Positions 7,481 through 13,418 of a DNA stretch of 64,000 nucleotides are shown piece after piece. Made by a program: the position numbers and the translations under genes. Position 1 is the stretch's first letter. Each line of letters begins with the position of its first letter. Below the pieces are notes generated by a model. It saw nothing but the letters and a program-made list of their open reading frames with translations. It was not told where the DNA came from and made no database searches. The stretch covers positions 62,001 to 126,000 of the forward strand of contig NZ_LMXN01000014.1 of assembly GCF_001442615.1 (NCBI RefSeq), read 5' to 3'. Source of the DNA: Algoriphagus resistens. GTDB taxonomy: Bacteria; Bacteroidota; Bacteroidia; Cytophagales; Cyclobacteriaceae.

Positions 7481-8718
7481 GCAGGTACAGATTTATAGTA
7501 CAATACTGAAGAGTTTTCTTCCCGGATCAGGCGATTTGCCCAGGTCATGATTTCATCTCCTTTTATTTTTGATTTATTTTTGAATTCCTCGTAATAAAGA
7601 TCGGGGTTTCCAAGGTGTGCATAATTTGCCAGATTCATAGCCCGATTGAGCACTTGTATAGATTCATAAGTTTTCATTGCCTCTCCCTGATTTTTCACTT
7701 TCTGAAGAGTATAGTCAGAAATTTCGGACGACAGGAACTTTGAAACGACTTCATCCAATGCTTTTTCAGCTTCCTGAGCAGCTACACCAGCTTCCATTTT
7801 TCCAGAGAAAATCAAAAGCCCCGGATCCACTGAACCTAAAATATATGCTCCCACTGAAGCAAATAGCTTCCCGTTTTTTACCAAAGTTTGCTCTAGCAGA
7901 GAAGACTTGCCAAATCCAATGATATCGGTAATCAGATCTGCCTCCAAATAACCCTTAGCGAGTTTTGCGGGCATTTTGTAAGCTTTATACAATGCATCCG
8001 TAGGTACGGGAGCTTCTACAGTCTTAATTTTTTTGATGTGCTGGGCAGGCTCGGCTGGAATCCGGTGAGTTGGTTTGGAGAGATTTGGGATCGGTTCAAA
8101 CCATTTCTTCGCCAATCTTTCTATTTCTGCCTGTGTCACCGCACCGGCAACCACTAGCACAGCATTGTCTGGTCGGTAATTAGCCTGATAAAAGTCCCAC
8201 ACATCCTCTTGGGTATAGTTGACAATGTCATTCAGATTCTGGCCAATAGTTGGCCATCGATAAGGATGTGTGTCGAAGGCGAGGTCCCGTAAATGATGGA
8301 ATACGTCACCATAAGGTTGGTTCAGGTACCGCTGCTTATATTCCTCCATTACCACTTTTCGTTGAGTCTCGATGGTTTTTTCACTAAGCGTCAATTGCAG
8401 CATTCGGTCGGATTCCAGCCAAAATGCAGTTTCCAGATTTGCTGCTGGAATGGTAATGTAATAATTGGTAATGTCAGGGCTGGTAAAAGCATTGCAGGCA
8501 CCACCGACACGCTCCAGTTCGCGGTCAAAGACAGGTACATTGGCCGAACTTCCAAACATCAGATGTTCGAAAAAATGGGCAAGTCCGGTCTTGCCGGGTT
8601 TTTCATTTCGGGATCCGACTTTATAAAGCAGGTTGAAAACAGCGATTTTGCTGCCTTGATCCTCATGGACGATTACTTCAAGTCCGTTATCTAGGAAAAA
8701 TCTTCGGTAGGGTAGCAT
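7477..8718 (-). CDS. M16 family zinc peptidase (insulinase-type)
   Basis: A 413-aa pitrilysin/insulinase-family protein with the inverted zinc motif HFFEH (H48, E51, H52) and the distal ligand E125 in KVVMEEY, 73 residues after the second His. It has both M16 halves at low resolution: the active N-terminal domain and a C-terminal domain with KSSLLEQTLV. No signal peptide is visible, so it is probably cytoplasmic, unlike many secreted M16 proteases of the phylum. ATG 8718 (MLPYRRFFLDNG) is preferred over an upstream TTG at 8733. It leads the run to ispF, overlapping it as ATGA. Substrate unknown; processing-peptidase-like activity is possible. Confidence 0.93.
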   Translation of the reverse strand: MLPYRRFFLDNGLEVIVHEDQGSKIAVFNLLYKVGSRNEKPGKTGLAHFFEHLMFGSSANVPVFDRELERVGGACNAFTSPDITNYYITIPAANLETAFWLESDRMLQLTLSEKTIETQRKVVMEEYKQRYLNQPYGDVFHHLRDLAFDTHPYRWPTIGQNLNDIVNYTQEDVWDFYQANYRPDNAVLVVAGAVTQAEIERLAKKWFEPIPNLSKPTHRIPAEPAQHIKKIKTVEAPVPTDALYKAYKMPAKLAKGYLEADLITDIIGFGKSSLLEQTLVKNGKLFASVGAYILGSVDPGLLIFSGKMEAGVAAQEAEKALDEVVSKFLSSEISDYTLQKVKNQGEAMKTYESIQVLNRAMNLANYAHLGNPDLYYEEFKNKSKIKGDEIMTWANRLIREENSSVLYYKSVPA

Positions 8719-8921
8719 AATTGTAGCTTGCAAAGCTAAGATAATTGGCAGTTTTGGCTAATCTGAAGAAAGAATTTTAAGTAAACCTTCCTACTTACTC
8801 ATCAGTTTAACCACAAGTCGGCCCTTTGATGTAAGCATTCCTGAATTTTTGGAAAAAAAAGCGAACTTTAGCAGGCTAGTCAAAGTTAGTGCTCCAATAT
8901 AACCTTCAGCTAAATTCCCCC

Positions 8922-10487
8922 ATGAAAAAACATTGCGTTGAACTCCACCAAACCGGACAGTTTTCACAATTTTTTTTAGATTACATAGGAGGGAAAGAGG
9001 AGCTGAGGGCATTTTATTCTTATTCCCCTAAGTTGGAAAACTTCAAACAAGCCATTGAAAATAAAGTTTTCTCAGAGGATCATCGCCATGTTCTGGTAAA
9101 GGCACTTCAGCATCAATATGCCAATCTGGAGGTAAGCCGCGCTGTGTCGGCCAATATTGATGCACTGGCTTCTGAGCGTACATTTACAGTAACCACCGGA
9201 CATCAACTCAACTTATTTACCGGTCCGCTTTACTTTATTTATAAAATTGTCTCAACGATCAACCTTGCCAAGAAGCTCGCTAAAACATATCCGGAGTTCA
9301 AAATTGTGCCTGTATACTGGATGGCTACAGAAGATCATGATTTCGATGAGATCAATTACTTCAGACTTGACGGGAAAAAATATCAATGGAATTCAGAACA
9401 GACAGGTGCGGTAGGGAATTTTAGGCTGGACGGCAGTTTTAAGGAATTTCTAAAATCTGTTTCCTTTGCCCCTGATGTTTTTACAGAGGCATATTCTTCG
9501 TCAAAAACCTTGTCTGAGGCTGTTCGCAAGTATGTCAATTCTCTATTTGAAGAGGAGGGGTTGGTGGTAGTAGATGGCGATGACCCTACGTTAAAAAGGG
9601 AATTTAAAGATGTCATTCTTTCAGACCTGTTCACCCATACGCCTTATGAAAAAGCAGCTGAGACCACAGAGGCGCTGGGGAAATTGGGATACAGTAGCCA
9701 AATATTTCCCCGGGAGATCAATTTTTTTTATTTGGATCAAGGTGTCCGGGAACGAATAGAGAAAATGGATTCAGGCTTTGGTATTGTAAATACTGACTTG
9801 AGGTTCACCGATGAGGAAATGGAAAAAATGGTGGAGGCCCATCCGGAGAAGTTCAGCCCAAATGTAGTGTTGCGCCCGCTGTATCAGGAAGTGATTTTGC
9901 CAAATCTCGCATACTTAGGAGGTCCGGCCGAGGTTGTATATTGGCTACAGTTGAAAGGTGTCTTTGACCATTTTGAAATTCCCTTCCCGGTGCTGTTGCC
10001 ACGTAATTTTGCCTTGCTTATCAGTCCGCAAGTTCAGCGGAAAATGCAGCAGTTGAATTGGAGCGTGGAAGATCTTTTTGTTGATATTGATCACTGGAAA
10101 AAGACTTTTGTGAAGACTGAGGCATCCATTGATATTGAATTGACTAAGCAAAAAGAAATAATTTCCACACTTTTTGATGCGAAGGGAAAGGAAGCGGCAC
10201 ATTTGGAGAAAAGCTTAGAAAATGCTTTTGAAGCGGGGAAAGTTCGATCATTGAAGATTATTGACCAGATGGCCCGGAAGCTTCGCAAAGCTGAAGAACG
10301 CCGATTGCACACCCAGATAGCGCGAGCGTGTTGTATCGAAGATCAGGTGAAGCCTGGGGGGAGTCCTCAGGAACGGGTTGTAAATATGATGCAGTTTTAT
10401 TTGGAGAATCCTGGTTTGATCTCAGAGCTTCTGGATTGTTTTGATCCTCTTGATTTCAGAATGATGGTATTGGAAAATGAATTTTGA
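8922..10487 (+). CDS. bshC: Putative cysteine ligase BshC (bacillithiol biosynthesis)
   Basis: Last enzyme of bacillithiol synthesis, thought to join cysteine to GlcN-malate. The 521-aa protein shows the BshC pattern: TVTTGHQLNLFTGPLYFIYK, then VPVYWMATEDHDFDEIN, in a Rossmann-like core, followed by a C-terminal coiled coil (residues roughly 390-470, rich in KEAAHLEKSLENAF) and FLENPGLISELLDCFDP. ATG 8922 gives MKKHCVEL; a GTG at 8889 is less likely. It overlaps the downstream cyclo-ligase gene by 11 bp and is divergent from the M16 gene. bshA and bshB are not in this window. The low-molecular-weight thiol use inferred here has precedent in Bacteroidota. Confidence 0.93.
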   Translation: MKKHCVELHQTGQFSQFFLDYIGGKEELRAFYSYSPKLENFKQAIENKVFSEDHRHVLVKALQHQYANLEVSRAVSANIDALASERTFTVTTGHQLNLFTGPLYFIYKIVSTINLAKKLAKTYPEFKIVPVYWMATEDHDFDEINYFRLDGKKYQWNSEQTGAVGNFRLDGSFKEFLKSVSFAPDVFTEAYSSSKTLSEAVRKYVNSLFEEEGLVVVDGDDPTLKREFKDVILSDLFTHTPYEKAAETTEALGKLGYSSQIFPREINFFYLDQGVRERIEKMDSGFGIVNTDLRFTDEEMEKMVEAHPEKFSPNVVLRPLYQEVILPNLAYLGGPAEVVYWLQLKGVFDHFEIPFPVLLPRNFALLISPQVQRKMQQLNWSVEDLFVDIDHWKKTFVKTEASIDIELTKQKEIISTLFDAKGKEAAHLEKSLENAFEAGKVRSLKIIDQMARKLRKAEERRLHTQIARACCIEDQVKPGGSPQERVVNMMQFYLENPGLISELLDCFDPLDFRMMVLENEF

Positions 10488-11049
10488 CAAACATCAATTA
10501 AGAATTTTTTATAAGGAGTTGCGAGCAGCCCTTTCGGATGAAGAGCTTGAGGAAAAGTCCCTTCAGATAGCTAACCGGGTGAAATCTTTTTTAAGCCAGA
10601 GAAATGAGCTTGTTCATTTTCACCTATTTTTCCCTATTCCCAAACAACGGGAAATCAATACTTATCCAATCAAAGATTTTTTAGAAGCTAAAGGGGATTT
10701 TATCTACACATCTCTGGTGGAGCCAGACACGCTTCAAATGAAAACATTGTTTTTAAAGCCAAAAACTGGTTTTCAATTGGACAAATGGGGGATTCCTGTT
10801 CCAAAAGATTTTGAGTTGGCTTCAAATGAACCTATTCAAGTCGTATTTGTGCCCTTGTTGGCTTTCGACAAGAGCGGACATAGAATAGGTTTTGGAAAAG
10901 GATATTATGATGTTTTTTTGAATACCTTGGATCCTGAGGTATTGAAAATAGGATTGAGTTTCTTTCCTCCAGAACTAAGTATTCCATCGGAATCACATGA
11001 TATCTCACTCGACTATTGCATTACACCAGAAAATATGATTACTTTTTGA
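10477..11049 (+). CDS. fthC: 5-formyltetrahydrofolate cyclo-ligase
   Basis: ATP-dependent conversion of 5-formyl-THF to 5,10-methenyl-THF, which recycles a folate side product that inhibits other enzymes. The 190-aa protein has the YgfA/MTHFS signature DKSGHRIGFGKGYYD for the nucleotide and Mg site, an N-terminal LRAALSDEEL helix, and IPVPK before the active site. Its ATG lies inside the end of bshC (11-bp overlap), so the two are translated together. It is followed 23 bp later by a secreted outer-membrane protein gene on the same strand. Confidence 0.93.
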   Translation: MNFDKHQLRIFYKELRAALSDEELEEKSLQIANRVKSFLSQRNELVHFHLFFPIPKQREINTYPIKDFLEAKGDFIYTSLVEPDTLQMKTLFLKPKTGFQLDKWGIPVPKDFELASNEPIQVVFVPLLAFDKSGHRIGFGKGYYDVFLNTLDPEVLKIGLSFFPPELSIPSESHDISLDYCITPENMITF

Positions 11050-11072
11050 TCAGTAATTAAATTGATCCTTTC

Positions 11073-11570
11073 ATGCGATTTTCTCTTTTAGTGGCTTTTA
11101 CTGCTCTTTCCTTTGTGTTTTTATCTGCCATAGAATCAAACGCCCAAATGAGAGACTATAATACGATGGTTGGGGTGACAGCCGGAACAAACATAGGAGG
11201 AACCGTAAAACAATTTATTTCAGAACCTGGAGCTGTTGATCTTCTGGTCTATAGAAGATGGAAGGGCTGGGTTGCGGCAGCTTTGTATGAGCATCACCTG
11301 GATATCAGGGGATTCAGGGGGTTAGAATGGTATTTTGGTGGCGGAGCTCACTATGGAATGTGGAAGGACGGGAAGGGAGAGCCTCCATGGGTTGACAAAA
11401 TAAATCAAGATTACAGTGCATATGGGATTGACGCGATTGTTGGGTTAGAATACAACATCAACCGAAGCAGTTTTTATGTGGGGCTTTACTGGAAACCCGC
11501 TTACAATTTTACCGATTTTACGAAGTTTTGGGAAGATGAAGCTGCCTTTACGCTAAGGTATGCATTATAG
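11073..11570 (+). CDS. Outer-membrane beta-barrel-like secreted protein
   Basis: A 165-aa protein with a clear signal peptide (hydrophobic core SLLVAFTALSFVFLSA, cleavage near SNAQ). The mature part is rich in aromatic and glycine residues with alternating strands (GLEWYFGGGAHYGMW, SSFYVGLYWKPAYNF) and ends in YAL, consistent with a small eight-stranded outer-membrane barrel. No family can be named with confidence. It follows fthC by 23 bp but is probably unrelated in function. Its 3' side is the start of the 0.5-kb stretch leading to insertion-sequence debris. Confidence 0.7.
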   Translation: MRFSLLVAFTALSFVFLSAIESNAQMRDYNTMVGVTAGTNIGGTVKQFISEPGAVDLLVYRRWKGWVAAALYEHHLDIRGFRGLEWYFGGGAHYGMWKDGKGEPPWVDKINQDYSAYGIDAIVGLEYNINRSSFYVGLYWKPAYNFTDFTKFWEDEAAFTLRYAL

Positions 11571-12000
11571 GAATGAATTGGGAGGTGGACTGGGAGTCGG
11601 CAACGGGTCCCGGCCGTCTTGTTAAATACTTACATTTTTTGTAGCAGCATTGAGGTAAAGCTACAATTGAATTTACTTTTTACTGTCCCAAAGAATGCAT
11701 CGGTCTCCAATCCTTGATCTTTCGTTTTCGATAATAGAGGTACTGACATCCATTGAGGAACACCAAGTTTATGTTTAAAGCGGCATTTTGGGATGTCGAA
11801 TGGGATCCTAGCAGTCAATTTTGACTGAATTATCATTGCAGTCTCAGCTTTACTTCAGCTGCTAAAGACCGGGGAATGTCAATTGTTCACTAAATGCAAT
11901 TTTTGGTATAAAAAATACAATTTAACCTCATTTTTTCACTTGCGATGCGAAAAGGTGTGATCGGTAAATAACAATGCACCACTTTCGGTAAATAAGAATA
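11571..12000. other. Intergenic stretch, mostly without recognisable content
   Basis: This 430-bp stretch holds a 68-codon minus-strand frame (11630-11836) that resembles no family and has no start signal; it was not called. Near 11961-11999 there is a short direct repeat of the kind found at IS21-type ends. It is probably degenerate mobile-element sequence between the last chromosomal gene and the IS3 remnant. Confidence 0.5.
11961..11999 (+). repeat. Two direct repeats, IS21-end-like
   Basis: TCGGTAAATAAnAAT occurs at 11961-11975 and again at 11985-11999, a period of 24 bp. Terminal arrays of short spaced repeats are typical of IS21-family ends, and the core GGTAAATAA is familiar from such elements in Bacteroidota from memory. 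No istA or istB is present, so at most an end fragment remains. Confidence 0.35.
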
Positions 12001-12091
12001 TGTCTCGTCCTGAAAAAAGTTGACACAATTTAGTCAATAGTCCTGAATGTTCTTGACAGGTTTTATTGTTCGTCCTGAAATTATTTTACAC
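12001..12091 (+). repeat. Two tandem IS end-like sequences
   Basis: 12001-12026 (starting TGTCTCGTCCTGAAAAAAG, ending GACAC) and 12067-12091 (starting TGTTCGTCCTGAAATTATT, ending TACAC) are related, point the same way, and both fit an IS3 terminal repeat beginning TG. A third relative, 22 of 26 identical to the first, lies inside the orfB 5' end at 12912-12937 and again at 13194-13219. Two ends in tandem suggest insertion of one element next to or into the end of a relative. Confidence 0.5.
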
Positions 12092-12112
12092 CCCAACATT
12101 GCACTTTGGTTT

Positions 12113-12946
12113 TCACTGATCCTCCCAACCTGAAACAGGTTCCAGAACAGATGGCTTGGCGTACTTCTTATAAACTTTCCACCTTTTACTCAGTTTCCCT
12201 TCCATGAGGTGAGCCTGGTCTGGGGTCAGGTAGTCGATGCTAAGATGCGGCCGTTTCTGATTATAAGCCATTACAATTTTGTCGATAGCTTTCTTGGCTT
12301 CCCGGTGATTGAGGTAGAGTTTGTTAGGAAAAAACTCATTCTTAATTGTCCCGTTTACCCTTTCTGCCAGCGCATTATCATAAGGGTTTCCTGATTGGGT
12401 CATGCTTATGGCAATGCCTGCTTCCGCTAATAACCCAACATATTTTTCCGAACAATACTGCACGCCCCTATCTGAGTGATGGATCAGGTCAGCGGGCCTC
12501 CTCTTGTCCGGCAGGGAATCCAGGGCCATTTCCAGGGTCTCCATACAGCCTGCCGCCTCCAGGCTATCGTGCAGGCAATGCCCTACCAGCTTTCTGGAAT
12601 ACGCATCTGTGAGCAGGCTTAAATAGCTGAACCCTTCTGCTGTACGTATATAGGTGATATCGCTTACCCATAACCGGTTGGGACATTCTACTACCAGCTG
12701 CTTGATCAGGTTAGGGTATTTTTTTAACCAATGCGCTGATTGGGTAGTCCTAACTGATCTTATTCTTCTTTTCACCAGCAATCCATGAAAACCCAACAGG
12801 CTGAACAACTTGTCCCTTCCCATTTTGATTTTATGCTCCTCTAATTTGTAATAGAGCATTTTAAGGAGTTTCCGTACCCCTATACCGGGCAAATCTTCAC
12901 GGAGTTCATGTTGTATCGCCCAGAAAAAAGTTGATACTTTCCGCAA
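12113..12946 (-). CDS. IS3-family transposase OrfB, probably 5'-truncated
   Basis: DDE transposase with an rve integrase core. The acidic triad is complete: Asp in LWVSDITYIR, Asp in HHSDRGVQYCS, and Glu in NALAERVNGTIKNE. The HTH_21-like region upstream of the core (GIGVRKLLKMLYYKL...GRDKLFSLLGFHG) is also present. The first residues are read from a TTG (12946) and run RKVSTFFWAIQHEL; the usual beginning that continues from OrfA is missing, and no orfA precedes it. The DNA coding for VSTFFWAIQ matches the terminal-repeat sequence at 12001, so the 5' end may be a junction and not native coding sequence. Mobilisation without orfA is unlikely. Confidence 0.85.
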   Translation of the reverse strand: MRKVSTFFWAIQHELREDLPGIGVRKLLKMLYYKLEEHKIKMGRDKLFSLLGFHGLLVKRRIRSVRTTQSAHWLKKYPNLIKQLVVECPNRLWVSDITYIRTAEGFSYLSLLTDAYSRKLVGHCLHDSLEAAGCMETLEMALDSLPDKRRPADLIHHSDRGVQYCSEKYVGLLAEAGIAISMTQSGNPYDNALAERVNGTIKNEFFPNKLYLNHREAKKAIDKIVMAYNQKRPHLSIDYLTPDQAHLMEGKLSKRWKVYKKYAKPSVLEPVSGWEDQ

Positions 12947-13006
12947 GAAAATCCTTACATAGGTTTACAGCTCTGTATCAGTTCCCGTAACTCTGTTTTG
13001 GTTAAT

Positions 13007-13228
13007 TTATTGCATTTCCAATTTATTTTTAAAGTAGTTTATGGTCTGATAATATTTGTATATTTGGAAAGGCAAATAAGCATTGAACAACTTGTCCCTT
13101 CCCACTTTGATTTTATGCTCCTCTAATTTGTAATAGAGCATTTTAAGGAGTTTCCGTACCCCTATACCGGGCAAATCTTCACGGAGTTCATGTTGTATCG
13201 CCCAGAAAAAAGTTGATACTTTCCGCAA
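13007..13228 (-). pseudogene. Duplicated 5' fragment of IS3 orfB
   Basis: In the second copy of the tandem repeat, the first 47 codons of orfB (through GRDKLF, with one Met to Val change) are repeated, then the frame runs into duplicated upstream DNA and ends after 73 codons. It lacks the whole catalytic core and cannot be functional. Confidence 0.85.
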
Positions 13229-13340
13229 GAAAATCCTTACATAGGTTTACAGCTCTGTATCAGTTCCCGTAACTCTGTTTTGGTTAATTTATTGCATTTC
13301 CAATTTATTTTTAAAGTAGTTTATGGTCTGATAATATTTG

Positions 13341-13348
13341 TATATTTG
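13341..13348 (+). promoter_or_regulatory. -7 box (TATATTTG) upstream of sucA, also present in the first repeat copy at 13059
   Basis: TATATTTG fits TAnnTTTG and lies 71 bp before the sucA ATG, in a suitable place for a leader of about 60 nt. An identical copy sits 282 bp upstream owing to the tandem duplication, so sucA may have two start sites. No clear -33 TTTG was seen. Confidence 0.4.
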
Positions 13349-13418
13349 GAAAGGCAAATAAGCAGTTTTTTATTATAGATTTAAGACCTTAGCTTTGGTT
13401 CATTATTAAGAATCAATT

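Larger units (their letters stand above)
12001..12946 (-). mobile_element. IS3-family insertion sequence remnant (orfB side only)
   Basis: The segment carries an intact-looking orfB transposase reading leftward and two TGT...ACAC end-like sequences past its 3' end (12001-12026 and 12067-12091). What is missing is orfA, the orfA side terminal repeat and the expected first residues of OrfB. No inverted partner of the left end (ACTTTTTTCAGGACGAGACA in plus orientation) is found between 12950 and 13418. The element is therefore truncated and unable to move by itself. It abuts a tandem duplication directly upstream of sucA. Confidence 0.75.
12802..13364 (+). repeat. 282-bp tandem duplication spanning the orfB 5' end and the sucA upstream region
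   Basis: 12802-13082 is repeated at 13084-13364 with period 282. I see one substitution (T to C, in CCCATTTTG versus CCCACTTTG). Each copy holds about 145 bp of the orfB 5' end followed by about 135 bp of non-transposase sequence ending in a TATATTTG box and GGCAAATAAGCA. The near identity indicates a recent event. Because the second copy joins directly to the sucA leader, the duplicated right half is most simply the original sucA promoter region. Confidence 0.9.

Noticed and set aside
11630..11836. A 68-codon minus-strand frame in the gap before the IS remnant
   Set aside because: No signal peptide, domain, ribosome-binding context or resemblance to a known family; the region looks like degenerate DNA.
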